Shown: positions 23,915 through 34,882, numbered from the stretch's first letter. The stretch: 64,000 nucleotides of DNA from Salinicola sp. (GCA_002695065.1 NZNW01000044.1:1-64000); one strand, 5' to 3'. The notes: a model not told the origin generated them from the sequence alone. Numbers and translations are program-made.

Positions 23915-26167
23915 TTGGCAGATTCCAGCACCGCCCCCGGGAGCGCGACTCCACCCGCGCCTCGGATTCTTCGTATCGCCGTTCCCACGCCGCTGAGGCG
24001 ACTGTTCGACTATCGCCCCGCGGGTCAGCCCCCTGCCGGCGGTTGGCGCCCGGGTCTGCGGGTCAAGATCCCGTTCGGCCGGCGTTACCTGGTCGGCATC
24101 GTGATGGAGTGCGCGATGCAAAGCGAGCTACCGGCCAGCCAGCTGAAACCGATCACGGAGCGCCTCGACGACGAGCCATTACCGGCAGACTGGCTATGGC
24201 TCTGCCAGTTCACCGCTCGCTACTATCAACATTCGCTGGGCGATACGCTGCATCACGCCCTGCCCGGGCCGCTGCGCCAGGGGCGACCGCTGGAGGCACG
24301 CATTCGCGAGCGGTGGCAGTTGAATCGCCCCGAGGCCGCCGCCCTCGATGCCCTGAGCCGCGCGCCACGCCAACGCGAGCTGGTCCAGCTCCTGGCCCAG
24401 CACCGCCATGGCATGATCACTTCCGCCATCACCGCGCAGGGGTACGCTCGTGCCCAATTGCAGGGCCTGCTCGACAAGTCGCTGGTCACCCGCATCAGTG
24501 AGCCGCTGACCGCCAGCGAGGGCTGGTCGGGTGCGCTGCTCGCCGAACCGGCCCTGCCGCTCAACCGGGAACAGGCCGCCGCGCTCTCGGCGCTTCACGA
24601 AGGGCTGGACCGCTTCCACCCCTGCCTTCTCCACGGCGTGACGGGGAGCGGCAAGACGGAGGTTTACCTGCAACTGATCGAGGCCGTGCTGGGCCAGGGC
24701 CGCCAGGCGCTGGTACTGGTGCCCGAAATCGGCCTGACGCCGCAGACCCTGTCGCGCTTCCGCAAGCGCTTTCGCGCACCGGTCGTGGCGCTGCACTCGG
24801 GCCTCACCGACCTGGAGCGCCTGGATGCGTGGGAAGCCGCCCGCAGCGGACGCGCCCCCATCGTCATCGGCACCCGCTCCGCCATCTTCACGCCGCTGGC
24901 GCGACCCGGGGTGATCATCGTCGACGAAGAGCACGACGGCTCATTCAAGCAGCAGGATGGATTGCGCTACCACGCCCGCGACCTGGCCATGGCCCGCGCG
25001 CACCGCGAGGGCGTGCCGATTCTGCTGGGCAGCGCCACTCCGTCGCTGGAGAGCCTGGCCCAGGCGCGCAGCGGACGCTATCGACACCTTCGTCTGACCC
25101 AGCGGCCCAGCCGCCACGCCCCGGCCAAGCTCGAACTGGTCGACCTGCGCGGGCGACTGCGCCAGGGCGGGCTGATTCCGCCGGTGATCGACGCCATCCG
25201 CCAGGCGCTGAAAGCCGAGGGGCAGGTGCTGGTATTCATCAACCGGCGGGGGTTTTCGCCGTCGCTGGCGTGTCATCAATGCGGCTGGATCGCCGAGTGC
25301 CGCCACTGCGACTCACGCATGACGCTCCATCGCCAGCCGCCGCGCCTGGTCTGCCATCACTGCGAGCACCAGACACCCCAGCCGGACGCCTGTCCGAGCT
25401 GCGGCAGCGCCGACCTGCGACCGCTCGGCGCCGGCACCGAGCGCAGCGAGGAGACTCTCGCCACCCTGTTCCCCGACACGCCCGTCTACCGCATCGATCG
25501 CGACAGCACACGACGCAAGGAAGCCTTCGACCAGGTGTTGACCGAGATCCGGCGCGGCGAACCGAGCCTGCTGGTGGGAACCCAGATGCTGGCCAAGGGC
25601 CACCATCTTCCCCACGTGACGCTGGTCGTCGTGGTCAATGCCGACGCCGGCCTATACGCCAGCGATTTTCGCGCACTCGAGCAGAGCGCCCAGTTGCTGG
25701 TCCAGGTGGCCGGTCGTTCCGGTCGCGCCGACCGGGCCGGGCGCGTTCTGGTCCAGACGCTGCATCCAGACGACCCCAACCTGCGGCTGCTGGCGGATAG
25801 CGGCTACGATGCGCTGGCCTACCAGATGCTCGAGGAGCGGCGCCTCGCCGGCCTGCCACCCTACCGCTATCTGGCGCTGGCGCGTTTCGAGGCGACTCGC
25901 GAGGAGGACGCCCGCCAGGCAGCGGAGGCTGCCGGTGACGCCGCCCGCCAGTGGCTCGGCGAACGCCAGTCGGCGGTTCACTGCCTGGGCCCGGTGCCCG
26001 CACCGATGGAGCGCCGCCAGAATCGCTATCATGTCCAGCTGATGCTCTCCGCGGAAAAACGCAGCGCGCTGCACGAAGCGAGCGCCTGGCTGGTCGGCTG
26101 GATGGAGAGCGCGGCCTCGCGTCGTGTCCGCTGGTCGCTGGATATCGATCCGATGACGTTGAGTTGA
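23915..26167 (+). CDS. priA: Primosomal protein N' (PriA helicase)
   Basis: 3'-5' superfamily 2 helicase that restarts stalled replication forks and loads PriB/DnaT/DnaB; 750 residues. The N-terminal DNA-binding domain has RRLFDYRPAG. Walker A reads GVTGSGKTEVYL near residue 245, and the DEAH-type box is DEEHDGSFKQQDG. Zinc sites are CHQCGWIAECRHCD and CHHCEH with CPSCGSADLRPLG. The start appears to be TTG at 23915, as ACGGAGG lies six bases upstream and no ATG fits. A heptanucleotide repeat array starts one base after the stop codon. Confidence 0.96.
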   Translation: MADSSTAPGSATPPAPRILRIAVPTPLRRLFDYRPAGQPPAGGWRPGLRVKIPFGRRYLVGIVMECAMQSELPASQLKPITERLDDEPLPADWLWLCQFTARYYQHSLGDTLHHALPGPLRQGRPLEARIRERWQLNRPEAAALDALSRAPRQRELVQLLAQHRHGMITSAITAQGYARAQLQGLLDKSLVTRISEPLTASEGWSGALLAEPALPLNREQAAALSALHEGLDRFHPCLLHGVTGSGKTEVYLQLIEAVLGQGRQALVLVPEIGLTPQTLSRFRKRFRAPVVALHSGLTDLERLDAWEAARSGRAPIVIGTRSAIFTPLARPGVIIVDEEHDGSFKQQDGLRYHARDLAMARAHREGVPILLGSATPSLESLAQARSGRYRHLRLTQRPSRHAPAKLELVDLRGRLRQGGLIPPVIDAIRQALKAEGQVLVFINRRGFSPSLACHQCGWIAECRHCDSRMTLHRQPPRLVCHHCEHQTPQPDACPSCGSADLRPLGAGTERSEETLATLFPDTPVYRIDRDSTRRKEAFDQVLTEIRRGEPSLLVGTQMLAKGHHLPHVTLVVVVNADAGLYASDFRALEQSAQLLVQVAGRSGRADRAGRVLVQTLHPDDPNLRLLADSGYDALAYQMLEERRLAGLPPYRYLALARFEATREEDARQAAEAAGDAARQWLGERQSAVHCLGPVPAPMERRQNRYHVQLMLSAEKRSALHEASAWLVGWMESAASRRVRWSLDIDPMTLS

Positions 26168-26168
26168 C

Positions 26169-26221
<53 letters not shown>

Positions 26222-26311
26222 GGATACAACCACCTTTCGAGCCGGAATCGGATGGTTTCGCTGTTCTTACAGCTTAAAGCTTCTAACTTATAGCTCCCGA
26301 AGGGACTAGGG

Positions 26312-26340
26312 TTTAAAGCCTCGCCCCAATCGCCGATAAT
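26312..26340 (+). promoter_or_regulatory. Predicted argS promoter
   Basis: TTTAAA and GATAAT are separated by 17 bases, 115 bases before argS. Confidence 0.45.
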
Positions 26341-26454
26341 GGCCGCCTTTTTCCAGCGTCGTGGCAGCAGGCTCACGACGTCCAGATCTGCGCAACCCCG
26401 CGCCGGACCGGGCCGAAAGCCTCGATCCCAGGCCCCACGACGACGAAGTAGCCA

Positions 26455-28140
26455 ATGAAAGAGACGATTACCCAACTGCTAGACGCCGCCATCGCCAAGT
26501 TGCAGCAGGCCGGCGATCTACCGGCGGGCGTCGCCCCCGCGATCAAGGTCGACCCGACACGCGACAAGGCCCACGGCGACTACGCCTCCAATCTTGCCCT
26601 GGTGCTCGCCAAGCCGGCAGGGCTCAAGCCCCGCGACCTGGCCGACAAGCTGGTAGCGGCCATCCCCGCCAACGAGGTGATCCGCAAGACCGAGATCGCC
26701 GGCCCCGGATTCATCAATTTCTTCGCCGCGACCGATGCGATCGCGGACATCGTCAGCCAGATCCTGGATGCCGGCGACACCTTCGGCCGCAGCCTGATCG
26801 GCGCGGGAGAGAAGGTGCAGGTCGAGTTCGTCTCCGCCAACCCGACCGGGCCGCTGCACGTCGGCCATGGCCGTGGCGCCGCCATCGGCGACTGTCTCTG
26901 CCGCTTGCTGGAGGCGACCGGCTTCGACGTCACCCGCGAGTTCTATTACAACGACGCCGGCGCACAGATCAACAACCTGATGCGCTCGGTTCGCGCCCGC
27001 GCCCTGGGACTCGGTCCCGATGACGAGGAGTGGCCCGAGGATGGCTATCGCGGCGACTATATCGCCGACGTCGCCCAGGCCTACCTGGCCGGCGAAACCG
27101 TGACCGCCGATGACCGCGAGGTCACCGCCAAGGCCGACCCGCAGGACGACGACGCCATTCGCGCTTTCGCGGTCGCCTATCTGCGCCGCGAGCAGGACCT
27201 GGATCTCAAGGCATTCGGGGTCGAGTTCGACGTCTATTTCCTGGAGTCCTCGCTCTACGCCGAGGGCCGGGTCGAGGAGACGGTCGAGGCGCTGGTTGCC
27301 GGGGGCCACACCTATGAAGCGGACGGCGCCCTGTGGCTGCGCACCACCGATTTCGGTGACGACAAGGACCGGGTGATGCGCAAGCGCGACGGCGACTACA
27401 CCTATTTCGTGCCCGACGTCGCTTACCACTACAACAAGTGGCAGCGCGGTTTCACCACCGTGATCGACGAGCAGGGTGCCGACCACCACTCCACCGTCAC
27501 CCGCGTGCGCGCCGGCCTGCAGGCGCTGGAAGTGGGCATTCCGCAGGGCTGGCCGGACTACGTGCTGCACCAGATGGTGCTGGTGACCCGCTCCGGGGTC
27601 GAGGTCAAGCTTTCCAAGCGCGCCGGCAGCTACGTCACGCTGCGCGATTTGATCGACGAGGTCGGCCGCGATGCCACTCGCTATTTTCTCGCCGCCCGTC
27701 GCGCCGACTCCCAGCTCACCTTCGACATCGACCTGGCGCGTTCGCAGACCAACGACAACCCGGTCTACTACATCCAGTACGCCCACGCCCGAGTCTGCAG
27801 CGTGCTGCGCAAGGCCGAAAGCGACGGCCTCGCCTTCGACCATGCCATCGCGATGGCCAACCTGGAGCGCCTCGATGCCGCACAGGAGAAGGCGCTGATG
27901 AATCGGCTGGCGCGCTATCCCGATATCGTCGAACGCGCAGCCCGCGCCCGCGAACCGCATCAGATCGCGCAGTATCTGACCGAACTCGCCAGCGATTTCC
28001 ACACCTGCTACAACGCCCAGAAAGTCATGGTCGACGATGCCGAGCTGCGCAATGCGCGGCTGGCGCTGGGTCTGGCGACACGCCAGGTCATCGGCAATGG
28101 ATTGGCGCTGCTCGGCGTCAGCGCCCCGGAGGAGATGTAA
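26455..28140 (+). CDS. argS: Arginyl-tRNA synthetase
   Basis: Class I aminoacyl-tRNA synthetase charging tRNA-Arg, 561 residues. The N-terminal tRNA D-loop-binding domain is followed by [19 protein letters not shown] (shown in full as the family block), whose HVGH is the HIGH signature. The KMSKS counterpart appears as [12 protein letters not shown]. The C-terminal anticodon-binding domain contains [14 protein letters not shown]. The gene is followed after three bases by the SPOR-domain gene, a gene order common in gammaproteobacteria. Confidence 0.97.
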   Translation: MKETITQLLDAAIAKLQQAGDLPAGVAPAIKVDPTRDKAHGDYASNLALVLAKPAGLKPRDLADKLVAAIPANEVIRKTEIAGPGFINFFAATDAIADIVSQILDAGDTFGRSLIGAGEKVQVEFVSANPTGPLHVGHGRGAAIGDCLCRLLEATGFDVTREFYYNDAGAQINNLMRSVRARALGLGPDDEEWPEDGYRGDYIADVAQAYLAGETVTADDREVTAKADPQDDDAIRAFAVAYLRREQDLDLKAFGVEFDVYFLESSLYAEGRVEETVEALVAGGHTYEADGALWLRTTDFGDDKDRVMRKRDGDYTYFVPDVAYHYNKWQRGFTTVIDEQGADHHSTVTRVRAGLQALEVGIPQGWPDYVLHQMVLVTRSGVEVKLSKRAGSYVTLRDLIDEVGRDATRYFLAARRADSQLTFDIDLARSQTNDNPVYYIQYAHARVCSVLRKAESDGLAFDHAIAMANLERLDAAQEKALMNRLARYPDIVERAARAREPHQIAQYLTELASDFHTCYNAQKVMVDDAELRNARLALGLATRQVIGNGLALLGVSAPEEM

Positions 28141-28143
28141 ACC

Positions 28144-28839
28144 ATGGCACGCCGCCCCGCTCAGAGCAGTCGCTCGTCCTCTTCTCGCCCTTCACCCAAG
28201 GGCGCGACCACCAAGTCCCGTCCGCGCGCCTCGAGCAGTGGCGGCGGTCTAAGCGGCATCCCTGGCTGGCTGTGGGCCATCGCCGGCCTGATCGCCGGCT
28301 TCGCCCTCTCGCAGTACCTGGATCGATCCTCGCCGGAACCGGTGGCGGCCGTCGTGCCCCGACCGACATCCAACCAGACCGCCACCGGCGGCAACGCCCA
28401 GGGCACCGATGGCGCCGCCAGCGGCACCGCCACTCCCCAGCAGCCTGCGACACCCACCTTCGAGTTCTACACGCTACTGCCGGAAACGGAGGTCATCGCT
28501 CCCAACAGCGATAGCTCGTCGCCCGAGCCGACCGCCAAGACGACCCAGGAAGCCGCGGCCGACGATGCCGCGAACCAGACCAAGCAGCCAACGCCCAGCG
28601 GCGGCCGCTACGTCCTGCAGGCCGCCTCCTTCCGCGACCTCGGCGATGCCGAACGCCTCGCCAACCGGCTCAAGGACTTCGGCCTGCTGGCCAAGATCAC
28701 CGACGTTCGAGCCAATGGCGATCAGCTCTGGCACCGGGTCCAGGTCGGGCCCTACGAGGACAAGCGCGAGCTATCCCGCGCCCAGGACCTGATGGTGACC
28801 CAGGGCATCGAGCCGCTGTTGCTGCGCCTGCAGAACTAA
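28144..28839 (+). CDS. ftsN: SPOR-domain cell division protein (FtsN-like)
   Basis: Bitopic membrane protein of 231 residues. A basic serine- and arginine-rich cytoplasmic tail of about 40 residues is followed by a membrane helix (GWLWAIAGLIAGFALSQYL in essence), then a long low-complexity periplasmic linker rich in T, P, Q and A. The C-terminal SPOR domain (RYVLQAASFRDLGDAERLAN, then WHRVQVGPYEDKREL) binds denuded glycan at the septum. Position after argS and before hslVU matches FtsN in many gammaproteobacteria, but FtsN function is inferred from SPOR plus context. A two-copy 18-bp repeat and a terminator follow directly. Confidence 0.82.
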   Translation: MARRPAQSSRSSSSRPSPKGATTKSRPRASSSGGGLSGIPGWLWAIAGLIAGFALSQYLDRSSPEPVAAVVPRPTSNQTATGGNAQGTDGAASGTATPQQPATPTFEFYTLLPETEVIAPNSDSSSPEPTAKTTQEAAADDAANQTKQPTPSGGRYVLQAASFRDLGDAERLANRLKDFGLLAKITDVRANGDQLWHRVQVGPYEDKRELSRAQDLMVTQGIEPLLLRLQN

Positions 28840-28840
28840 G

Positions 28841-28876
28841 CGCTACAGCTCGCACCACCGCTACAGCTCGCATCAC
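28841..28876 (+). repeat. 18-bp tandem duplication after ftsN-like gene
   Basis: Two copies of CGCTACAGCTCGCACCAC, differing at one base, begin one base after the stop codon. Confidence 0.9.
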
Positions 28877-28891
28877 CGCGCCTGCAGCCAG

Positions 28892-28920
28892 ACGGCCGAC
28901 ATCGCCTGTCGGCCGTTTTT
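28892..28920 (+). terminator. Intrinsic terminator of argS-ftsN
   Basis: ACGGCCGACA pairs with TGTCGGCCGT around TCGCC and is followed by five T residues. Confidence 0.93.
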
Positions 28921-29167
28921 GGTGACGGATTCCGAGCGAAATTCACGCGCGCCATGCGACCTCCGGTAGCCATCGCCACGCGCCAGGCACTCGTTGCCGG
29001 AAACCGCCGCTTGATTTCCCCCCCTTCCGCCCGCACCTCTCGATTCATGCCGCATCGCGTCTTGCGTTCTTTCGTTTCAGACGAGCACCGTCGACTGCGA
29101 ACGCGATCGCACCCGTTTTTCGGCGCCGCCGGCAGCACCGGGCGGCGCGCCACTGGGAGTCAAATGC

Positions 29168-29686
29168 ATGACCACAATCGTATCCGTGCGCCGTGGCGAC
29201 CAGGTCGCCCTGGCCGGTGATGGCCAGGTATCGCTGGGCAACACGGTAATGAAAGGCAACGCCAGCAAGGTCCGCCGCCTCCATCGCGGCCAGGTTCTGG
29301 CCGGTTTCGCGGGCGGCACTGCCGATGCCTTCACCCTGTTCGAGCGCTTCGAGGCGCAGCTGGAGAAGTATCAGGGCCATCTGACCAAGGCAGCCGTCGA
29401 GCTGGCGAAGGAGTGGCGTACCGATCGCGCGCTGCGCCGCCTCGAGGCGATGCTCGCCGTCGCCGACAAGACGGCGTCGCTGATCATCACCGGCAACGGC
29501 GACGTGGTCGAGCCCGAGCGCGGTATCATCGCGATCGGCTCCGGCGGCCATTTCGCCCAGGCGTCGGCGAGAGCACTGCTCGAGAATACCGAGCTCGGCG
29601 CCCGCGAGATCACCGAGAAATCACTCAACATCGCCGCCGACATCTGCGTCTTCACCAATCACCAGATCACGCTCGAAGAGCTGTAA
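29168..29686 (+). CDS. hslV: ATP-dependent protease proteolytic subunit HslV
   Basis: Threonine protease of the HslVU complex, 172 residues. The mature protein starts at the catalytic Thr after the initiator Met ([19 protein letters not shown]). [12 protein letters not shown] and the C-terminal [14 protein letters not shown] are typical. GGGAG lies upstream of the ATG. HslVU is heat-shock induced in relatives. A CTTGATT near 29010 resembles a sigma-32 -35 element, but the matching -10 is poor, so heat control is not shown here. It lies 13 bases before hslU. Confidence 0.97.
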   Translation: MTTIVSVRRGDQVALAGDGQVSLGNTVMKGNASKVRRLHRGQVLAGFAGGTADAFTLFERFEAQLEKYQGHLTKAAVELAKEWRTDRALRRLEAMLAVADKTASLIITGNGDVVEPERGIIAIGSGGHFAQASARALLENTELGAREITEKSLNIAADICVFTNHQITLEEL

Positions 29687-29699
29687 CGAGGTCATCCCC

Positions 29700-31091
29700 A
29701 TGTCCCAGAGTCTTTCCCAGAACGGCACGGTGCAGGAGACGGCCGCCACCCAGCCGGCGCTGACCCAGTCTTCGATGACGCCGCGTGAGATCGTCCACTC
29801 GCTGGACCAGTACATCATCGGTCAGCACGACGCCAAGCGGGCCGTCGCCATCGCGCTGCGCAATCGCTGGCGCCGGATGCGCCTCGACGAAGACATGCGC
29901 GGCGAGATCGTGCCCAAGAACATCCTGATGATCGGACCGACCGGCGTCGGCAAGACCGAGATCGCACGTCGCCTGGCCAAGCTGGCCGGGGCGCCGTTTC
30001 TGAAGGTCGAGGCGACCAAGTTCACCGAAGTGGGCTACGTCGGTCGCGACGTCGAGTCGATCGTGCGCGACCTGATGGAAATGGCGATCAAGATGGTGCG
30101 CGAGCAGGCCAAGACCGAAGTGCGCCACAAGGCCCAGGATGCCGCCGAGGAGCGTATTCTCGATGCCCTGCTGCCGCGCCCGCGGGGCAGCGAGTACGAT
30201 GCCGGCCGCGACGACTCCTCCACGCGCCAGGTCTTCCGCAAGAAGCTGCGCGAGGGTCAGCTCGACGACAAGGAGATCGACATCGAGGTGACGCCGGCAA
30301 GCCAAGGGGTCGACATCATGACCCCGCCGGGCATGGAGGAGATGACCAACCAGCTGCAGAGCCTGTTCGCCAACATGGGCAAGCAGAAGTCCGAAAACCG
30401 CCGCGTGACGGTCAAGGACGCCTGGAAACTCCTGCAGGACGAAGAAGCCGCCAAGCTGGTCAACGAGGAAGAGATCAAGCAGCGCGCGCTGGAAGCGGTG
30501 GAGCAGAACGGCATCGTGTTCCTCGACGAGATCGACAAGGTCGCCAAGCGCGGCGAGTCCGGCAGCGGCGGCGACGTCTCCCGCGAGGGCGTGCAGCGCG
30601 ATCTGTTGCCGCTGATCGAAGGCTCCACCGTCTCCACCAAGCACGGCATGGTGCGCACCGACCACATCCTGTTCATCGCCTCCGGAGCTTTCCACCTCTC
30701 CAAGCCGTCGGACCTGATTCCGGAACTGCAGGGTCGCCTGCCGATCCGGGTCGAACTGACGGCGCTGACGCCGGACGACTTCAAGCGCATCCTGACCGAG
30801 CCCTCGGCGGCACTGACCAAGCAGTACCAGGCGCTGCTCGGCACCGAGGGGCTGGAGGTGCAGTTCACCGAAGACGGCATTTCGCGCATCGCCGAGATCG
30901 CCTGGCAGGTCAACGACGGCACCGAGAATATCGGCGCCCGTCGCCTGCACACCGTGATGGAGCGGCTGCTCGAGGAAGCCTCGTTCCAGGGCGGCGACTT
31001 CACCAGTCCGCTGGTCGTCGACGCCGACTACGTCAACGACAAGCTGGGCGAACTGGCGGTGGACGAAGACCTGTCGCGGTATATCCTCTGA
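29700..31091 (+). CDS. hslU: ATP-dependent protease ATPase subunit HslU
   Basis: AAA+ unfoldase that feeds substrates to HslV, 463 residues, about 20 more than E. coli HslU because of a polar N-terminal extension before [17 protein letters not shown]. Walker A is [15 protein letters not shown], Walker B is [16 protein letters not shown], and sensor and arginine-finger regions follow. The C-terminal tail [10 protein letters not shown] inserts into HslV. The start at 29700 is preceded by GAGG; an internal ATG (MTPREI) would remove the extension and cannot be excluded. Confidence 0.97.
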   Translation: MSQSLSQNGTVQETAATQPALTQSSMTPREIVHSLDQYIIGQHDAKRAVAIALRNRWRRMRLDEDMRGEIVPKNILMIGPTGVGKTEIARRLAKLAGAPFLKVEATKFTEVGYVGRDVESIVRDLMEMAIKMVREQAKTEVRHKAQDAAEERILDALLPRPRGSEYDAGRDDSSTRQVFRKKLREGQLDDKEIDIEVTPASQGVDIMTPPGMEEMTNQLQSLFANMGKQKSENRRVTVKDAWKLLQDEEAAKLVNEEEIKQRALEAVEQNGIVFLDEIDKVAKRGESGSGGDVSREGVQRDLLPLIEGSTVSTKHGMVRTDHILFIASGAFHLSKPSDLIPELQGRLPIRVELTALTPDDFKRILTEPSAALTKQYQALLGTEGLEVQFTEDGISRIAEIAWQVNDGTENIGARRLHTVMERLLEEASFQGGDFTSPLVVDADYVNDKLGELAVDEDLSRYIL

Positions 31092-31115
31092 CGAGGAGCC
31101 GTAAGCTTTAAGTTG

Positions 31116-31144
31116 GAAGAGCGCCGCTTCGCGGCTGGAAGAGA
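31116..31144 (+). repeat. Dispersed REP-like palindromic element, copy 1
   Basis: The GCCGC-TTC-GCGGC hairpin is flanked by GGAAGAGC and TGGAAG. A 27-bp inverted copy, matching at 26 of 27 positions, lies at 40364-40390. Both copies are adjacent to heptamer-type sequences. Confidence 0.85.
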
Positions 31145-31179
31145 AGAACTCTAGAACGACGTTCTTCTCTTTCTTTTAC
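31141..31179 (+). terminator. Probable hslU terminator
   Basis: AGAGAAGAAC pairs with GTTCTTCTCT over an 11-base loop and is followed by TTCTTTT. AGCCGTAAG at 31099 and CTTACGGCT at 31206 could close a larger outer stem around it. Confidence 0.6.
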
Positions 31180-31238
31180 GGCTCTTCTCACTAGCAGACC
31201 AAAACTTACGGCTTATAGCTTATAGCTAGGAGTTTCTT

Positions 31239-31622
31239 ATGTCCGCCCCCATTCCCAATCGCGTCCACTATCACAAGCGTGACCGGGAACTCGAACTGGG
31301 TTATCCCGATGGCGAGAGCTATCGCCTGCCGGTGGAACTGCTGCGTGTCTACTCGCCCTCGGCGGAAGTCCAGGGCCATCACCCCAGCGAAGCCGTGCTG
31401 CAGACCGGCAAGCGCAACGTCGGCCTGCTGGATATCACCCAGACCGGCCGCTACGCACTCAAGCTGCATTTCGACGACGGCCACGATACCGGGCTCTACA
31501 CCTGGGAGTATCTCCATGAGATGGCGACCCATCAGCAGGCCTGGTGGGAGAACTATCTGACCCGGCTCGAGCGCGCCGGTGCCTCCCGGGAGTCCGGCGT
31601 GATCCAGATTCATCAGGTCTGA
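31239..31622 (+). CDS. DUF971 domain protein
   Basis: Soluble 127-residue protein made of one DUF971 (gamma-butyrobetaine hydroxylase N-terminal-like) domain. Visible blocks are LELGYPDGESYRLPVELLR, VYSPSAEVQGH, NVGLLDITQTGRYALKLHF and GLYTWEYLHEM. Eukaryotic relatives place this domain in front of a dioxygenase and it may bind zinc, but here it stands alone, so a biochemical role is not established. The start is supported by TAGGAG nine bases upstream. It sits between hslVU and ubiE, as in many gammaproteobacteria. Confidence 0.85.
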   Translation: MSAPIPNRVHYHKRDRELELGYPDGESYRLPVELLRVYSPSAEVQGHHPSEAVLQTGKRNVGLLDITQTGRYALKLHFDDGHDTGLYTWEYLHEMATHQQAWWENYLTRLERAGASRESGVIQIHQV

Positions 31623-31690
31623 AGCCGGCCGGATGCAAGACCAAGGCCGCCGGTACGCCAGCGCCTCATACCTGCCAGCCGCGATGCGCG

Positions 31691-31719
31691 CAGACAAGTT
31701 TACGACCAGACGCTACAAT
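31691..31719 (+). promoter_or_regulatory. Predicted promoter of the ubiE operon
   Basis: CAGACA and TACAAT are separated by 17 bases, about 150 bases before ubiE. Confidence 0.42.
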
Positions 31720-31868
31720 GCGGACTCGGTCGATTCACATCGATTGGCCCCGGCTCGGGCGCGTCGGTCACACGGCTCGAGCCGCTCGGCAGCACATCGC
31801 CCAGACAGCGACGCCACCGCCCCAACAGGCGTGACGTTCGCCGCCCGCGTCATCTCGGAGAAGAGCAC

Positions 31869-32615
31869 ATGGACAAGCGCACGACCGACTTCGGCTACGA
31901 AAAGGTGGCGGTCGACGAGAAGGCCGCCCGCGTGGCCGACGTCTTTCACTCGGTGGCCGCGCGCTACGATGTCATGAACGACCTGATGTCATTTGGCATC
32001 CATCGCCTCTGGAAGCAGCTGACACTCGAGCGCAGCGGCGTTCGCCAGGGCCACAGCGTGCTCGACATCGCCGGTGGCACCGGCGACCTGACCCGCCAGT
32101 TCGCCAGGCGCGTGGGACCGACGGGACGCGTCATCCTGGCCGACATCAACGAATCCATGCTGCGGGTCGGGCGCGACAAGCTGATCGACCACGGCATCGG
32201 CGACAACGTCAAATACGTACAGGCCAACGCCGAGAGCCTGCCGTTTCCGGACAACAGCTTTCACTGCATCACCATCGCCTTCGGCCTGCGCAACGTCACC
32301 GACAAGGACGCGGCGCTGCGCTCGATGACGCGGGTGCTGAAGCCCGGCGGACGCCTGCTGGTGCTGGAGTTCTCCAAGCCGGTCAACGGCCTGCTGTCGA
32401 AAGCCTACGACCAGTACTCTTTCCGCCTGCTCCCGCAGATGGGTCGGCTGGTGGCCAACGACGCCGACAGCTACCGCTATCTGGCGGAGTCGATCCGCAT
32501 GCATCCCGACCAGGAGACGCTGAAGGGCATGATGCAGGCTGCCGGCCTGGAGCGCGTCGACTATACCAACATGACCGGCGGAATCGTCGCCCTGCATCGC
32601 GGCATCAAGCTCTGA
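31869..32615 (+). CDS. ubiE: Ubiquinone/menaquinone methyltransferase UbiE
   Basis: SAM-dependent C-methyltransferase of ubiquinone (and menaquinone) synthesis, 248 residues. DFGYEKV and [20 protein letters not shown] near the N-terminus are UbiE signatures. The SAM motif is [16 protein letters not shown], followed by [20 protein letters not shown]. The C-terminal [12 protein letters not shown] is nearly invariant. It starts the ubiE-ubiJ-ubiB operon with 11 bases to the next gene. Confidence 0.97.
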   Translation: MDKRTTDFGYEKVAVDEKAARVADVFHSVAARYDVMNDLMSFGIHRLWKQLTLERSGVRQGHSVLDIAGGTGDLTRQFARRVGPTGRVILADINESMLRVGRDKLIDHGIGDNVKYVQANAESLPFPDNSFHCITIAFGLRNVTDKDAALRSMTRVLKPGGRLLVLEFSKPVNGLLSKAYDQYSFRLLPQMGRLVANDADSYRYLAESIRMHPDQETLKGMMQAAGLERVDYTNMTGGIVALHRGIKL

Positions 32616-32626
32616 GGGCCGGCGAG

Positions 32627-33250
32627 ATGGTGGAGACTTTCGCCCTGGTCGCCCTGGAGCGCTCGCTGAACACGCTGTTGCGTCGCGACCCGGCGTCCCC
32701 CGCCAGGCTGGCCGGTCTGGCCGGACACACCCTGCGGCTGACCTTCGCCGAGGAGCGGCTGGGGCTGCGCGTCGGCTTCCATGCCGATGGCGTCACCCTT
32801 GGACGCGTGCACGACTGGCACGATGTGGATGATCTCGACATCACCGTGGATCGGCATGTGATGACCCGGTTGATGGCGGGTGACTCGCCCGAGCGCCTGC
32901 TGTTCAGCGGCCAGCTGCCGGCCATCGGCCAGACCGGGCTGCTCTCTCCGATACAGACCCTGTTCATGGATCTCGACATCGATTGGGAAGAGGCCTTGTC
33001 CAGGATCCTGGGCAACGGTACCGCCCACGGCGTGGCCAATGGCATCCGCCACCTCGATCGTCAGGCGCGTTTCCTGGCCAACGAGTGGCAACAGGACCTG
33101 CGCGACTATCTGTTCGAGGAGCGACGCTGGCTGGCAGGTCGCGACCAGCTCGCCGTCGCGCGCGATCACCTGACCGAACTCCAGCAGTCCGTCGACCGTG
33201 TCGGGGCCAGAGTGGCCAGATTGCAACGTCGCCGGGAGTCGCATTCATGA
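32627..33250 (+). CDS. ubiJ: Ubiquinone biosynthesis accessory factor UbiJ
   Basis: SCP2-domain protein of 207 residues that binds ubiquinone intermediates and scaffolds the soluble Ubi complex with UbiK. The SCP2 lipid-binding domain covers residues 15-115 ([37 protein letters not shown]). A C-terminal helix-rich tail follows, with a basic coiled coil ([20 protein letters not shown]). It overlaps ubiB by four bases. Identity rests on the domain plus the conserved ubiE-ubiJ-ubiB order. Confidence 0.92.
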   Translation: MVETFALVALERSLNTLLRRDPASPARLAGLAGHTLRLTFAEERLGLRVGFHADGVTLGRVHDWHDVDDLDITVDRHVMTRLMAGDSPERLLFSGQLPAIGQTGLLSPIQTLFMDLDIDWEEALSRILGNGTAHGVANGIRHLDRQARFLANEWQQDLRDYLFEERRWLAGRDQLAVARDHLTELQQSVDRVGARVARLQRRRESHS

Positions 33251-34869
33251 GTCTGCGGTTATTTCGCATCGCCTGGACCGTCTCCCGTTATCGCCTCGAC
33301 AGCCTGGTTCCCCAGGACAGACTACCGCCGGTCATCCGCTGGCTGTGGCGCTTCGCCCCGGTTCGCCTGATTCCGATCGGCGATCACTCGCGCGGCAAGC
33401 GGTTGCGACTGGCGCTGGAGTCGCTGGGCCCGATCTTCGTCAAGTTCGGCCAGATGCTGTCGACACGGCGCGACCTGCTGCCACCGGATATCGCCGACGA
33501 GTTGAAACGCCTGCAGGACCAGGTTCCGCCCTTCCCCGGCGAGACCGCCCGTGCCATGGTCGAGGTCGAACTCGGCAAGACCGTCGAGGAGGCTTTCGCC
33601 GCGTTCGAGACCGAACCGATGGCCTCGGCCTCCATCGCCCAGGTCCACGCGGCCGAACTGCACAGCGGCGAGCAGGTCGTGGTCAAGATCATCCGCCCCG
33701 GCATCGATCGCATCATGCGCGAGGATATCGGGCTGCTCTACACCTTCGCGCGGCTGATGCGACGGATTCCTGAGGCGCGCCGCCTCAGGCCGGTGGAGGT
33801 GGTTCAGGATTACGAAGCGACCCTGTTCGACGAGCTCGACCTCAACAAGGAGGCCGCCAACACCTCCCAGCTCAAGCGCAACTTCCAGGGATCGCCGCTG
33901 CTCTACGTCCCGGCCATCCACTGGTCGCTGACTCACCGCCAGGTAATGGTCCAGGAGCGCATCACCGGCATCCCGGTCGCCGACATCGACGCCCTGCGGG
34001 CGCAGGGTACCGACCTCAAGAAACTGGCCGAGCGCGGCGTCGAGATATTCTTCACCCAGGTCTTCCGCGACAATTTCTTCCATGCCGACATGCATCCGGG
34101 GAACATCTTCGTGTCGCGGGAAAATCCCACCGAACCCCTCTACATCGCCATCGACTGCGGCATCGTCGGCAGCCTGACCCGCGAGGATCAGGACTATCTG
34201 GCGCGCAACCTGCTCGCCTTCTTCCGCCAGGACTATTACGAGGTCGCGGTGCTGCACATCGAGTCCGGCTGGGTCGGGGAAGGCACCCGGGCCAACGAGT
34301 TCGCCTCGGCGATCCGCGCGGTGTGCGAGCCGATCCTGGAGAAACCGCTCAAGGACATCTCCTTCGGCCAGGTGCTGCTGGGACTGTTCCAGACCGCGCG
34401 GCGATTCAACATGGAGGTCCAGCCACAGCTGGTGCTGCTGCAGAAGACCCTGCTCAATATCGAGGGCCTGGGCCGCCAGCTCTATCCCGATCTGGACCTG
34501 TGGAGCACCGCCAAACCCTATCTCGAGCGCTGGATGCGCGAGCGCGCCGGACCCAAGGGTTTCTGGAAGACGCTGCAGAAGCACGCGCCGGAACTGGCGC
34601 ACCAGATTCCCGAGCTGCCGGTGCTCGCCCATCAGGCGCTCTCCGATCGCGAACAGCAGCGCCGGCTCTATCGCCAGCAGACGGAAGCGCTGACCGGCCT
34701 GGAAGCGCGGTTCCAGCGGGCGGCACCGCGCGCCAGGCGCCTTCGCCTGGGGGCGATCCTGCTGGCGGTGGCGCTGGCCTGGCAGCCGATGCTCGGCTGG
34801 GCGGAGCAGCAACCCTGGCCGGTGCTGGTGGCGGCCGGGCTGGGCCTGCTGCTGCTCGTCTGGCGCTGA
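33247..34869 (+). CDS. ubiB: Probable protein kinase/ATPase UbiB
   Basis: Atypical ABC1/ADCK-type kinase-like ATPase of 540 residues needed for aerobic ubiquinone synthesis. The family motif [14 protein letters not shown] (KxGQ) is near residue 65. The alanine-rich loop is in [14 protein letters not shown], the ExD motif is in [16 protein letters not shown] and the metal-binding [10 protein letters not shown] is at about residue 282. Two C-terminal hydrophobic helices anchor it in the inner membrane. The ATG at 33247 overlaps the ubiJ stop. An array of nine heptamers follows the stop. Confidence 0.96.
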   Translation: MSLRLFRIAWTVSRYRLDSLVPQDRLPPVIRWLWRFAPVRLIPIGDHSRGKRLRLALESLGPIFVKFGQMLSTRRDLLPPDIADELKRLQDQVPPFPGETARAMVEVELGKTVEEAFAAFETEPMASASIAQVHAAELHSGEQVVVKIIRPGIDRIMREDIGLLYTFARLMRRIPEARRLRPVEVVQDYEATLFDELDLNKEAANTSQLKRNFQGSPLLYVPAIHWSLTHRQVMVQERITGIPVADIDALRAQGTDLKKLAERGVEIFFTQVFRDNFFHADMHPGNIFVSRENPTEPLYIAIDCGIVGSLTREDQDYLARNLLAFFRQDYYEVAVLHIESGWVGEGTRANEFASAIRAVCEPILEKPLKDISFGQVLLGLFQTARRFNMEVQPQLVLLQKTLLNIEGLGRQLYPDLDLWSTAKPYLERWMRERAGPKGFWKTLQKHAPELAHQIPELPVLAHQALSDREQQRRLYRQQTEALTGLEARFQRAAPRARRLRLGAILLAVALAWQPMLGWAEQQPWPVLVAAGLGLLLLVWR

Positions 34870-34882
34870 GCTTTGAATAATG

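Noticed and set aside
29010-29050. Sigma-32 promoter before hslV
   Set aside because: CTTGATT resembles the -35, but the -10 region (CGCACCTC) does not match CCCCATNT well enough to call.
29667-30950. 427-residue minus-strand open frame across hslU
   Set aside because: Antisense shadow of hslU, with no recognisable domain.
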